Source: Maritimibacter sp. (GTDB lineage Bacteria; Pseudomonadota; Alphaproteobacteria; Rhodobacterales; Rhodobacteraceae). From it: 64,000 bases of DNA. The position numbers and the translations under genes were made by a program. The stretch is taken from NCBI GenBank assembly GCA_011389895.1, contig JAABTN010000002.1:1-64000 (forward strand), in the 5' to 3' direction. Positions within the stretch are counted from its first letter, which is position 1. Every line of letters starts with the position of its first letter. A model generated the notes under the pieces. It saw only the letters and a list, made by a program, of their open reading frames with translations. It did no database searches and had not been told where the DNA came from. Of the stretch, positions 23,861-32,299 are shown piece by piece.

Positions 23861-24760
23861 ATGAAAGACATGACAGAAACCTACCCGGTGGATACCTCCG
23901 TCAAACCCGAAGTGACGATGTTCTTCGACCCGCAGTCCAACACCTTTTCCTACGTGGTCAAGGATCCGTCCTCGCAATCCTGCGCCATCGTCGATTCGGT
24001 GATGGACATCGATTATGCGGCGGGGCGTATCAGCTATGAACACGCTGATGAGATCATCAAGTACGTGCAGGACCACGACCTCAAGGTCGAATGGCTGATC
24101 GAAACCCACGTGCACGCCGACCACCTGTCGGCCGCGCCCTATATCCAGGACAAGCTGGGGGGCAAGATCGGGATCGGCGAGAATATCACGGTCGTTCAGG
24201 ACACCTTTGGCAAGGTGTTCAACGAGGGGACCGAGTTTCAGCGGGACGGATCGCAGTTCGACCGCCTGTTCAAGGAAGGTGACACTTACCAGATCGGGAA
24301 CATGGCGGCCTTTGCCATGCACACCCCGGGCCACACCCCGGCCTGCATGACCCATGTGATCGGGGACGCGGGCTTTGTCGGCGACACGCTTTTCATGCCC
24401 GATGGCGGCTCGGCACGGGCCGATTTCCCGGGCGGCGATGCCGGGGAGCTTTACGATTCGATCCAGAAAGTGTTGGCTCTGCCCGACGACACCCGCCTGT
24501 TCATGTGCCACGACTACGGCCCCAACGGGCGCGATATCGAATACCTGACCTCGGTGCGTGATGAGAAAGAGAACAACATCCACGTCGGGGGCAACAAGAC
24601 GAAAGAGGACTTCGTGAAGTTCCGGACCGAGCGTGACGCCCAGCTCAACATGCCGAAGTTGATCATTCCGTCGCTTCAGGTGAATATGCGGGCGGGTGAT
24701 CTGCCGCCCGTCGACGATCAGGGCGACGTGTTCTTTAAAGTCCCCGTGAACAAACTTTGA
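23861..24760 (+). CDS. Persulfide dioxygenase-like metallo-beta-lactamase (ETHE1/Blh type)
   Basis: A 299-residue cytoplasmic metallo-beta-lactamase-fold protein. ETHVHADHLSAA carries the HxHxDH motif; TPGHTPACMTHVIGD, FVGDTLFMPDGGSARADFPG and MCHDYGPNGRDIEYLTSV match the persulfide dioxygenase branch (iron via two His and one Asp) and the lactamase half of Blh. It would oxidise glutathione persulfide to sulfite. No signal peptide, so it is not the periplasmic SoxG or SoxH. ATG 23861 follows GGAGTGGAGAG. The DUF442 gene follows after 27 bases, and a perfect SoxR-box palindrome lies upstream. Confidence 0.88.
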   Translation: MKDMTETYPVDTSVKPEVTMFFDPQSNTFSYVVKDPSSQSCAIVDSVMDIDYAAGRISYEHADEIIKYVQDHDLKVEWLIETHVHADHLSAAPYIQDKLGGKIGIGENITVVQDTFGKVFNEGTEFQRDGSQFDRLFKEGDTYQIGNMAAFAMHTPGHTPACMTHVIGDAGFVGDTLFMPDGGSARADFPGGDAGELYDSIQKVLALPDDTRLFMCHDYGPNGRDIEYLTSVRDEKENNIHVGGNKTKEDFVKFRTERDAQLNMPKLIIPSLQVNMRAGDLPPVDDQGDVFFKVPVNKL

Positions 24761-24787
24761 TCCGGGATCAGTAAGGAGAAACGCGCG

Positions 24788-25126
24788 ATGGATATGAACC
24801 GACTGGATGACCGCGTGGCGGTGAGCCCGCAGATCACGACAGACGATATTGCCGAGATCAAGGCGGCGGGTTTTACCGCCATCATGTGCAACCGCCCCGA
24901 TGGCGAAGAACCCGGCCAGCCCAACTGGGCCGAGATCGAGGCGGCGGCGCAAGCCGAAGGCTTGGCCACCTATTTCGCGCCCATCACCGGGCGTGACGAG
25001 GCGATGGAGGCCGCCGACATCTTTAACGATGCGCTCGACGCACATGATGCGCTTTTCGCCTATTGCCGCAGCGGCGCGCGGTGCCAATTGATCTATGCGG
25101 CGGCGAAAGCCAAGAACGCCGCCTGA
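24788..25126 (+). CDS. DUF442 (TIGR01244) sulfurtransferase/phosphatase-like protein
   Basis: A 112-residue DUF442 protein with the active loop CRSGAR (in YCRSGARCQLIY), a CX4R loop like rhodaneses and tyrosine phosphatases; a second Cys follows directly after the Arg. Typical N-terminal LDDRVAVSPQITTDDIAEIK and MCNRPDGE are seen. In Agrobacterium and Xylella the same domain is fused to a persulfide dioxygenase in Blh; here it is a separate gene 27 bases downstream of the dioxygenase. It probably transfers sulfane sulfur to glutathione for the dioxygenase. Cytoplasmic. Confidence 0.87.
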   Translation: MDMNRLDDRVAVSPQITTDDIAEIKAAGFTAIMCNRPDGEEPGQPNWAEIEAAAQAEGLATYFAPITGRDEAMEAADIFNDALDAHDALFAYCRSGARCQLIYAAAKAKNAA

Positions 25127-25134
25127 CGACAGCG

Positions 25135-25170
25135 CGCGCATCGGCCCTTTCGGGCCGGTGCGCGGGTCTT
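25135..25170 (+). terminator. Strong hairpin between the DUF442 gene and the SulP gene
   Basis: CGCGCATCGGCCC (25135-25147) and GGGCCGGTGCGCG (25152-25164) form a 13-bp stem with one G-T pair and a TTTC loop, followed by GGTCTTTCCC. It lies nine bases after the DUF442 stop and 34 bases before the SulP start, and so could act as a terminator or attenuator between them. Confidence 0.6.
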
Positions 25171-25197
25171 TCCCGAATGACTTGAAGGGGGGTTCGC

Positions 25198-26991
25198 ATG
25201 GCCCTTGCGTTCAAACGTCCCGGTCCCGGGGCGATAAGGCGGTTTTTCCCGATCCTCGACTGGGGGTCCGACTATCGCAAGGACACGCTGGTGTCCGACC
25301 TCGTGGCAGCGGTGATCGTGACGATCATGCTGATCCCCCAATCGCTCGCCTATGCGCTTCTGGCCGGGTTGCCTGCCGAGATGGGGCTTTACGCCTCGAT
25401 CCTGCCGCTCGTGGCCTATGCGATCTTCGGCACCTCGCGCGCGCTGGCGGTCGGCCCGGTTGCGGTCGTGTCGCTGATGACCGCCGCCGCCATCGGCAAC
25501 CTCGGGTTGGAACAGGGCACCTCGGATTATGCGCTGGCCGCGATCACGCTGGCGTTCCTGTCCGGCGCGATCTTGTTGGTCATGGGGGTGTTTCGGCTGG
25601 GTTTTCTGGCCAATTTCCTTTCTCACCCGGTGATTGCCGGGTTCATCACCGCCTCGGGCCTGCTCATCGCCACCTCGCAGGCCAAGCACATCCTTGGGGT
25701 CGAGGCGCAGGGCCACGCGCTGTTTGACCGGGTCGGATCGTTGGTCGCGAACATCGGCGACACCAACTGGATCACGCTGGTGGTTGGCGCGGCCTCGGTC
25801 GCCTTCTTGTTCTGGGTGCGCAAGGGGATGAAACCGCTCTTGATCAAGGTCGGTCTCAAACCCCGGCTTGCCGATATCCTGGCAAAGGCCGGGCCGGTTC
25901 TGGCGGTGGCGGTGACCACGCTGTTCTCGGTCCTCTTCGACTTTCAGGGCCGGGGCGTGGCCATCGTGGGCGACGTGCCGCAGGGGTTGCCGCCGCTGAC
26001 CGCGCCGCAGTTCGATCTTGAGCTCTGGGGGCAGCTTTTCGGCTCCGCGCTCTTGATTTCGATCATCGGGTTCGTCGAATCCATCTCGGTCGCGCAAACG
26101 CTGGCGGCGAAAAAGAAACAACGGATCACGCCTGATCAGGAGCTTGTCGGTCTTGGCGCGTCGAACATCGCGGCGGCGGTGTCGGGGGGGTACCCGGTTA
26201 CCGGGGGCTTCGCGCGGTCGGTGGTGAACTTCGACGCGGGCGCGGAAACGCCGGCGGCGGGGGCTTTTACCGCCGTGGGCATCGCGCTCGCCGCCCTGTT
26301 GCTCACCCCGCTGCTCTATTTCCTGCCGACCGCGACGCTGGCCGCGACGATCATCGTGGCGGTTCTGAGCCTTGTTGATTTCAGCATCCTGAAGCGCACG
26401 TGGAGCTATTCAAAAGCTGACTTCGCAGCCGTGGCGGCGACCATCCTGTTGACCCTGACCTTCGGGGTCGAGCTGGGCGTCTCGGCAGGCGTGGTGCTGT
26501 CGATCGTCTTGTTCCTCTACAAGACCTCGCGCCCCCATATCGCGGAGATCGGCCTTGTGCCGGGGACCGAGCATTTCCGCAATATCGACCGGCATACCGT
26601 GCTGACGCACCCCGAGCTTTTGTCGCTTCGGCTGGATGAGAACCTGTATTTCGCCAATGCGCGTTATATCGAGGATTACATCCTCGACCGGCTCGCCAAC
26701 GACCAGCCGCTGAAACATGTGGTGCTGAATTGCGCTGCGGTGAATGCCATCGACCTGTCGGCGCTCGAAAGTCTTGAAGAGCTGAACCGGCGGCTGAACG
26801 ACATGGGGATCAAGCTGCATCTGTCCGAGGTCAAGGGGCCGGTGATGGATCGGTTGCAACGCACGCATTTCCTTGGCGAATTGCATGGCCAGGTGTTCCT
26901 GTCGCACTATGGGGCGATGCGGGCCTTGGGCCCGGTGACCGGCCTTGCGCCGATCCGCAGCGGGCCGGGGGGCGACGACGTTGCGACATAA
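25198..26991 (+). CDS. SulP-family anion permease with STAS domain
   Basis: A 597-residue SulP protein: about 11 membrane segments over residues 30-440 (IPQSLAYALLAGLPAEMGLY is the family signature) and a C-terminal STAS domain at about 460-590 (HVVLNCAAVNAIDLSALESL). SulP proteins move sulfate, bicarbonate or dicarboxylates. Next to persulfide oxidation it may export or take up sulfate or sulfite, by context. ATG 25198 follows GGGGGG. The last gene of the sulfur island. Confidence 0.9.
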   Translation: MALAFKRPGPGAIRRFFPILDWGSDYRKDTLVSDLVAAVIVTIMLIPQSLAYALLAGLPAEMGLYASILPLVAYAIFGTSRALAVGPVAVVSLMTAAAIGNLGLEQGTSDYALAAITLAFLSGAILLVMGVFRLGFLANFLSHPVIAGFITASGLLIATSQAKHILGVEAQGHALFDRVGSLVANIGDTNWITLVVGAASVAFLFWVRKGMKPLLIKVGLKPRLADILAKAGPVLAVAVTTLFSVLFDFQGRGVAIVGDVPQGLPPLTAPQFDLELWGQLFGSALLISIIGFVESISVAQTLAAKKKQRITPDQELVGLGASNIAAAVSGGYPVTGGFARSVVNFDAGAETPAAGAFTAVGIALAALLLTPLLYFLPTATLAATIIVAVLSLVDFSILKRTWSYSKADFAAVAATILLTLTFGVELGVSAGVVLSIVLFLYKTSRPHIAEIGLVPGTEHFRNIDRHTVLTHPELLSLRLDENLYFANARYIEDYILDRLANDQPLKHVVLNCAAVNAIDLSALESLEELNRRLNDMGIKLHLSEVKGPVMDRLQRTHFLGELHGQVFLSHYGAMRALGPVTGLAPIRSGPGGDDVAT

Positions 26992-27070
26992 GTCGTGATA
27001 CCTTATACCCATCTGATTGCGCCCCCGGTAAGCGCCTGATACCTCTTTGCCGAAGCTTAGGGAGGACAGC

Positions 27071-27838
27071 ATGCAGATTTCCAAGAACACACCCGTCATC
27101 GTCACCGGCGGGGCATCGGGGCTGGGCCGCGCCGTGGCCGAAGCGCTGGCAGAGGCGGGCGCGCCGGTCGGGATTTTCGACCTGCAGGAAGACGCGGGCC
27201 AGAAGCTCGCCTCCGATCTGGGCGGGGTTTTTGCCAAGGTCGACGTGTCCGACCCCGACAGCGTTGCCGCCGGGTTCGAGACGATCCGGGCCACCAACGG
27301 GCAAGAGCGGATCATGGTCAACTGTGCCGGGATCGGCACCATCGGCAAGACGGTTTCGCGGGGCGAGACGCATGATGCTGCCCTGTTTGCCAAGACGCTC
27401 ATGGTGAACACCGCGGGCACCTTCAACTGCGCCTCCCAATCCGCGCTTGGCATGACCGGGGCCGACCCGCTGGACGACGATGGTGAACGCGGCGTGATCA
27501 TCAACACCGCCTCGGTCGCGGCCTTTGACGGGCAGATCGGGCAGGTGGCCTATTCCGCTTCCAAGGGCGCGGTCGTGGGCATGACGCTCCCCATGGCGCG
27601 GGATCTGTCGAAGAACGGCATTCGCGTGATGACCATCGCGCCGGGCCTGTTCCTGACCCCGATGATGGAAGGGTTGCCGGAAGAGGCGCAGCAGAGCCTT
27701 GGCATGCAGGTGCCGTTCCCCTCGCGCCTTGGCAAGCCGGGTGAATACGCCGCCATGGCCCGCCATATCGTCGAGAACACGATGCTGAACGGCGAGGTCA
27801 TCCGGCTTGACGGGGCGATCCGCATGGCGCCCAAGTAA
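27071..27838 (+). CDS. Short-chain dehydrogenase (3-hydroxyacyl-CoA dehydrogenase type II-like)
   Basis: A 255-residue classical SDR. VTGGASGLGRAVAEALAEAG binds NAD; INTASVAAFDGQIGQVAYSA with the YxxxK (YSASK) gives the Ser-Tyr-Lys active site. The closing stretch MLNGEVIRLDGAIRMAPK is common in 17-beta-HSD10/3-hydroxyacyl-CoA dehydrogenase type II proteins, which act in fatty acid and branched amino acid breakdown. ATG 27071 follows GGGAGGACAGC. It stands alone between the SulP gene and a terminator; the exact substrate is not shown. Confidence 0.88.
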   Translation: MQISKNTPVIVTGGASGLGRAVAEALAEAGAPVGIFDLQEDAGQKLASDLGGVFAKVDVSDPDSVAAGFETIRATNGQERIMVNCAGIGTIGKTVSRGETHDAALFAKTLMVNTAGTFNCASQSALGMTGADPLDDDGERGVIINTASVAAFDGQIGQVAYSASKGAVVGMTLPMARDLSKNGIRVMTIAPGLFLTPMMEGLPEEAQQSLGMQVPFPSRLGKPGEYAAMARHIVENTMLNGEVIRLDGAIRMAPK

Positions 27839-27866
27839 GCGCCGCTTGGCGATGTGAAAGGGTCAA

Positions 27867-27896
27867 GGCCGCCCCATCGGGGCGGTCTTTCAATTT
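27867..27896 (+). terminator. Rho-independent terminator after the SDR gene
   Basis: GGCCGCCCC (27867-27875) and GGGGCGGTC (27879-27887) form a 9-bp stem with one G-T pair and an ATC loop, followed by TTTCAATTT. The stem may also serve the convergent retropepsin gene, whose stop lies at 27890. Confidence 0.8.
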
Positions 27897-28468
27897 GTCA
27901 GGATCAGCATGTCATCCGCGATCTCGATCCGCTCAAAACGTCTGAGATAGCTCATGCCGAGAAGCGATGTGTCCATCATCCCCTCGTTCACGTAGACCTT
28001 CAGGTTCTCGACGGTGATGTCGCCCAGAACCGCCGTATCCACCCGCGTCGGCGCGGTGCGCACGCGCCCGTTGGCGGTCATGGCGGTGCCGATGAAATCG
28101 AGGTTGTCGGGGTCGATCCCCACCTTGCGCGCGTCCTGCGTTGTCAGCACCACGTCCGTGGCCCCGGTGTCCACGACGAACTCGACCGGCGCGTCGTTGA
28201 TCCGCAAAGTCAGGTAGTAATGGCCATCACTGCGGCGTGGCACCTCGACCACCCCGGATGAGACGACCGACTGTCGGGGCAGGACATCGCGCTGAATGTC
28301 GTTCCACAGCCCATAGGCCCCGACCGCGCCGACAAAGATCAGCGCCCAGATCGCCAGTTGCTGCATGGATTTGCCAAGGCTTGCCTTGTTCATCATGAAA
28401 AACGACCCGATCACGGCGGCGCCGAGCAGGACGAGATAGGACAGGCGGGCGATATCGAAACTTTCCAT
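27890..28468 (-). CDS. Membrane-anchored retropepsin-like aspartic protease (TIGR02281)
   Basis: A 192-residue protein with two N-terminal membrane segments (about 9-25 and 38-53) and a C-terminal clan AA retropepsin domain at about 80-192. VEFVVDTGATDVVLT holds the catalytic Asp of the DTGA motif; LLGMSYLRRFERIEI is the family ending. The protease domain would dimerise at the membrane. Its substrate is unknown. It is followed on the same strand by no partner; the MarC gene upstream ends about 40 bases before its start, so they may be one unit. Confidence 0.85.
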   Translation of the reverse strand: MESFDIARLSYLVLLGAAVIGSFFMMNKASLGKSMQQLAIWALIFVGAVGAYGLWNDIQRDVLPRQSVVSSGVVEVPRRSDGHYYLTLRINDAPVEFVVDTGATDVVLTTQDARKVGIDPDNLDFIGTAMTANGRVRTAPTRVDTAVLGDITVENLKVYVNEGMMDTSLLGMSYLRRFERIEIADDMLILTN

Positions 28469-28510
28469 CCCTCACAGATAAGGGCGATTGGCCCTGGTTT
28501 CCATGCGGGG

Positions 28511-29140
28511 TCAGCCGAAAAGCCCGCTGTCCATCAGACCGTCGATCATGAACTGGATCGCCAGCGCCGCAAGCAACATGCCAAGCAGCCGGGTCACCAC
28601 GTTGATCCCGCTTTCCTTCAGGTGCCGACCAAGCGCGCCTGCGGCGAGGAAAAAGCTCAGGACCACCACCAGAACCGCGCACATGACGCCCAGCACGGTG
28701 AGCTTGTCGGTCCATTCGGCGCTGTCGCCCATGAGAAGGATCATCGTCGCCATGGCACCGGGGCCGGAAATGAGCGGCATGGCAAGCGGGAAGACCGAAG
28801 GGTCGTCGGCGGGGTCGAGAACCGAGGCTTCCGATTGGTTTTCGCGCCGCTCGCGCCGCCGCTCAAACAGCATGTCGAGCGCGGTGAGGAACAAAAGCGC
28901 GCCCCCGGCGATGCGAAACGCGGCCATGGAGATGCCGAACAGGTCGAGCACGGCTTGGCCCGCGAGACCGAAGAGGGTCAGGATCACCCCGGCGATGATC
29001 ACCGCGCGCAGGGCGACGATGCGACGGTGCCGGGGGCCCATCCCGCGTGTGAGCGCGAGAAACAGGGGTGCGAGACCGATGGGGTCAATGATCACGAAAA
29101 GCGTGACGAAGGCGGGCAGAAGGGTGTCGAGGATCATCAT
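28511..29140 (-). CDS. MarC-family integral membrane protein
   Basis: A 209-residue six-helix membrane protein of the MarC/UPF0056 family. FVIIDPIGLAPLFLALT near the N-terminus and PLAMPLISGPGAMATMILL mid-protein are hallmark stretches. A charged cytoplasmic loop (ERRRERRENQSEAS) splits the two halves. Function in the family is not settled; it is no longer thought to confer multidrug resistance. Start ATG 29140 or the second ATG one codon later. The ABC-F gene lies 31 bases upstream on the same strand. Confidence 0.88.
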   Translation of the reverse strand: MMILDTLLPAFVTLFVIIDPIGLAPLFLALTRGMGPRHRRIVALRAVIIAGVILTLFGLAGQAVLDLFGISMAAFRIAGGALLFLTALDMLFERRRERRENQSEASVLDPADDPSVFPLAMPLISGPGAMATMILLMGDSAEWTDKLTVLGVMCAVLVVVLSFFLAAGALGRHLKESGINVVTRLLGMLLAALAIQFMIDGLMDSGLFG

Positions 29141-29171
29141 GATCCCTCATGTGGCGCATGAGCCATGGCTC

Positions 29172-31013
29172 TTACCTCTCTGCTTTTTCGAGCTTTTCCT
29201 GCGCGGCGATCCAAAGCGCCTCGGCCCGGTCGAGCCCCTCCATCACCTCGGCGTATTTCTTTTGCCAAACCTCGATTTCACCGGCCTTGCCGGGCTCATA
29301 GAGATCGGGATGCGCCAGCTTTTTCGCCAGCTTGTCGCGCATCTCGTCAAGCTTTTGAACCCGCGCCTCGCATTTGCGCACGTCCGAGCGCAGCGACAGG
29401 ATCTCGTCCCGCGTGGCGCGCTTGGGCTTGGGCGCGGGCTTGGCGGTTTTCGCGGGCGCGTCCGAGGACAACAGAAGCTTGCGGTAGGCTTCCAGGTCCT
29501 CGTCAAAGGGCTGGACCCGCCCGCCTTTGACCAGCCAGAGCCGGTCGGCGACGAGGGACAGAAGGTGCATGTCGTGGCTGACCAGAACTACAGCGCCCGA
29601 ATACCCGGTAAGCGCCTCGACAAGCGCCTCCCGGCTTTCGATATCCAGATGGTTGGTCGGCTCGTCGAGGATCAAGAGATGGGGCGCGTCGATCGTGGCG
29701 ATCAACAGCGTGAGCCGCGCCTTTTGCCCGCCCGATAACCGCGCCACGATGGTTTCCGCCTGTTCCGCCATCAGGCCAAACCCCGACAGCCGCGCGCGCA
29801 GTTGCCCGGGCGTCTCGCCCGGGCGCAGTCGGCGCAGGTGGTCGATCGGGGTTTCGTCCGGGTAGAGCTCGTCCATCTGGTGTTGCGCGAAATAGCCAAC
29901 GCGCAGCTTCGTCGCGGCGTGCAGGCGACCGTCCAATGGGGCGAGCCGCCCGGCGATCAGCTTCGACAGGGTCGATTTGCCCTCGCCGTTCTTGCCCAGA
30001 AGCGCGATCCGGTCATCCTGGTCGATCCGTAAGGTCAGACCCGTGAGCACCGGGGTGCCGTTATAGCCGACCGAGGTCGTTTCCATGTTCACGATCGGGG
30101 GCGACAGCTCTTCGGGTTCGGGGAAGGTAAACTTGCGCAGCGCCGCCTCCTGCGGCGTGGCCGCGAAGCTCATCTTCTCGATCATCTTGATCCGGCTTTG
30201 CGCCTGTTTCGCCTTGTCGGCCTTGTAGCGGAACCGGTCCACGTAGCTTTGAAGATGGGCGCGCCGCGCCTCGGCCTTGCGGTTTTCCGCGTCGGCGGCG
30301 GCGACACGGGCGGCGCGGGTCGCCGCGAAGGTGTCGTAGGGGCCCCGGTAGAAAGTCAGCTTGCGATCCTCGAGGTGCAAGATGGCCCCGACCGCACGGT
30401 TCAAAAGCCCCCGGTCGTGGGAAATCACGATGACGGTATGGGGATAGCGCGCGAGATAGCTTTCCAGCCAAAGCGCGCCTTCGAGATCGAGATAGTTGGT
30501 CGGTTCATCCAGCAGCAAAAGGTCGGGCTGGGCAAAAAGCACCGCCGCCAAGGCCACGCGCATCCGCCAGCCGCCCGAGAAATCCGAGCAGGGGCGGGCA
30601 TGGTCGGGGTCGTCGAACCCCAGCCCCTTGAGGATCGAGGCCGCGCGCGCTTCGGCAGACCAGGCGTCGATGTCGGCCAGCCGGGTCTGGATGTCGGCGA
30701 TCCGGGTTGCGTCCTCGGTCTGCTCGGCCAAAAGGGCCGCGCGCTCGGTATCGGCGGCGAGCACCGTGTCGATCAGCGACACGTCGCTTGCTGGCGCCTC
30801 CTGTGCCACGCCGCCGATCTTTGCTCCGCGCGGGACCGAGATCGACCCGGTTTCAAGCGTCAGCTCGCCCCGGATCAGGCGAAACAACGTCGTCTTGCCG
30901 GTGCCATTGCGCCCGACAAGCCCAACCTTGTGCCCCTCGGGGATCACGGCAGAGGCGTTTTCGATCAGGGGGCGCCCCTCGACCGAGTAGGTAATATCGT
31001 CAATCTTCAACAT
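29172..31013 (-). CDS. ABC-F family ATPase (YheS/Uup-like)
   Basis: A 613-residue soluble protein with two tandem ABC domains and no membrane segments. Walker A motifs are GRNGTGKTT and GKNGEGKST; signatures are FSGGWRMRV and LSGGQKARL; both Walker B sites read [11 protein letters not shown] and [12 protein letters not shown] basic linker with [17 protein letters not shown] joins them, and a C-terminal coiled coil (about 520-613) contacts rRNA or tRNA in relatives. Such proteins act on the ribosome in translation. The exact subfamily (YheS versus Uup) is not certain. It diverges from ndk. Confidence 0.92.
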   Translation of the reverse strand: MLKIDDITYSVEGRPLIENASAVIPEGHKVGLVGRNGTGKTTLFRLIRGELTLETGSISVPRGAKIGGVAQEAPASDVSLIDTVLAADTERAALLAEQTEDATRIADIQTRLADIDAWSAEARAASILKGLGFDDPDHARPCSDFSGGWRMRVALAAVLFAQPDLLLLDEPTNYLDLEGALWLESYLARYPHTVIVISHDRGLLNRAVGAILHLEDRKLTFYRGPYDTFAATRAARVAAADAENRKAEARRAHLQSYVDRFRYKADKAKQAQSRIKMIEKMSFAATPQEAALRKFTFPEPEELSPPIVNMETTSVGYNGTPVLTGLTLRIDQDDRIALLGKNGEGKSTLSKLIAGRLAPLDGRLHAATKLRVGYFAQHQMDELYPDETPIDHLRRLRPGETPGQLRARLSGFGLMAEQAETIVARLSGGQKARLTLLIATIDAPHLLILDEPTNHLDIESREALVEALTGYSGAVVLVSHDMHLLSLVADRLWLVKGGRVQPFDEDLEAYRKLLLSSDAPAKTAKPAPKPKRATRDEILSLRSDVRKCEARVQKLDEMRDKLAKKLAHPDLYEPGKAGEIEVWQKKYAEVMEGLDRAEALWIAAQEKLEKAER

Positions 31014-31171
31014 GTGCGCCTGACTGCCTCAACCACGATGCACGGTCAATCGACATTCCGGGCGCGTGCCGGATTTGCGGGTCGAAAGCGCTTTCCCCCC
31101 GTGCGCGCCCATGCTATCCGCCGCGCGACGATTGTAACCGGGCGTGGCCCGACGAAAACCAGAGGGAAGAC

Positions 31172-31594
31172 ATGGCTATTCAACGCACCTTCAGCATCAT
31201 CAAACCGGACGCCACCAAGCGCAACCTGACCGGCGCGATCAACGCGAAATTCGAGGCCGCCGGCCTGCGCATCGTGGCGCAAAAGCGCATTCACCTGTCC
31301 AAAGAGCAGGCGGGCGTTTTCTACGCCGTGCACAAGGAACGTCCGTTCTACGATGAGCTGTGCGAATTCATGTCGTCCGAGCCGATCGTGGTGCAGGTTC
31401 TGGAAGGTGAGAACGCCATCGCGAAGAACCGCGAAGTCATGGGCGCGACCAATCCCGAGGACGCCGACGAGGGCACGATCCGCAAGGAATTTGCCCTGTC
31501 CATCGGTGAAAACTCGGTCCACGGATCGGACGCGGAAGACACGGCTGCCGAGGAAATCGCCTATTTCTTCTCGGGTCTCGAACTGGTCGGCTGA
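31172..31594 (+). CDS. ndk: Nucleoside diphosphate kinase
   Basis: A 140-residue enzyme of normal length that moves phosphate among nucleoside tri- and diphosphates. [17 protein letters not shown] begins the fold, [16 protein letters not shown] holds the phosphorylated His. It has its own promoter region against the divergent ABC-F gene and its own terminator. Confidence 0.97.
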   Translation: MAIQRTFSIIKPDATKRNLTGAINAKFEAAGLRIVAQKRIHLSKEQAGVFYAVHKERPFYDELCEFMSSEPIVVQVLEGENAIAKNREVMGATNPEDADEGTIRKEFALSIGENSVHGSDAEDTAAEEIAYFFSGLELVG

Positions 31595-31641
31595 GCCGTT
31601 CGGACCGAAACACCGGGCTGACCCGGAAACAAATTTGAAAG

Positions 31642-31667
31642 GGCCGCGCTTCTGGCGCGGCCTTTTT
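31642..31667 (+). terminator. Rho-independent terminator after ndk
   Basis: GGCCGCGC (31642-31649) pairs with GCGCGGCC (31655-31662) with a TTCTG loop, followed by five T bases at 31663-31667. It is 48 bases after the ndk stop. Confidence 0.88.
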
Positions 31668-31791
31668 CATATGGCGTGAGCTGTTCCGTGAGATGTGGCG
31701 CGACGCGATACCCGGCTGAACCGGGCAGCGTTGGCCCGGGGGTCGCTCTGGGTCGTCCGACTGACGCCCACCGAACCGCTGTCAGGTCGGG

Positions 31792-31935
31792 CTAGATCGC
31801 CGCCCAGTCGCGAATGATCTGCTTCGGTGCGGGTTTGTCCGCCTCGGGCCTGGATTTGGTCTGCTTCGCGCTTTGTTGCGCAGGGGTGGTTTCATCGTCG
31901 CGCTTTGTCTTGCGCGGGTCCTCGTAGGAAGCCAT
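31792..31935 (-). CDS. Small charged hypothetical protein (47 residues)
   Basis: A 47-residue frame from ATG 31935, preceded by GGACGAGG at proper spacing. The product (start MASYEDPRKTKRDDETT, end KQIIRDWAAI) is very rich in Lys, Arg, Asp and Gln and lacks hydrophobic segments, so it may be disordered. A longer in-frame version exists upstream but looks non-coding. I know no function. It is included because of the ribosome site and codon use; a chance frame is possible. Confidence 0.5.
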   Translation of the reverse strand: MASYEDPRKTKRDDETTPAQQSAKQTKSRPEADKPAPKQIIRDWAAI

Positions 31936-32299
31936 CTGCCTCGTCCTTTGTCTTGGGCGCTTTTCGCGCCCTTGGGATTTCCCCCCGGGGTGGTCCCGAA
32001 TGCTCCATGTTTTCCAGAGCTTGCCGAAGAGCCTGCGCCGGGAAATTGGCACCGGCGCGGCGGGAATAGGGCAAAAACATGACGACGCTCAAGGGGAGAT
32101 TTCCGGCCTTGCGCGAAAGCCCGCCGATGGCGGGGCGCATCGGCGCCGGTTCGCCCACGGGCCCCGGTTTGGGGAACGTCCTGAACATCGTAACGTCACA
32201 TCGGCCCCGCGACTCTGACCTTACGTCACATGCGTTGACCGGGCGGGGTTGCGCGGCCAGCCTGCCGGGGTGCCTGCGAGGATGGGCGGGGAGGGCAGC
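31936..32299. other. 364-base gap with a repeated ACGTCACAT element
   Basis: I find no convincing gene here; the short frames lack ribosome sites and have odd composition. It contains two direct copies of ACGTCACAT, at 32193-32201 and 32223-32231, 30 bases apart (about three helical turns), some 70-105 bases before the acyl-CoA ligase start. They may be operator half-sites for the ligase-thioesterase operon. Confidence 0.4.

Noticed and set aside
23861-24760. Annotating the metallo-beta-lactamase gene as soxH or soxG
   Set aside because: It lacks a signal peptide and has the persulfide dioxygenase/Blh motifs, next to DUF442. SoxG and SoxH of Paracoccus are periplasmic.
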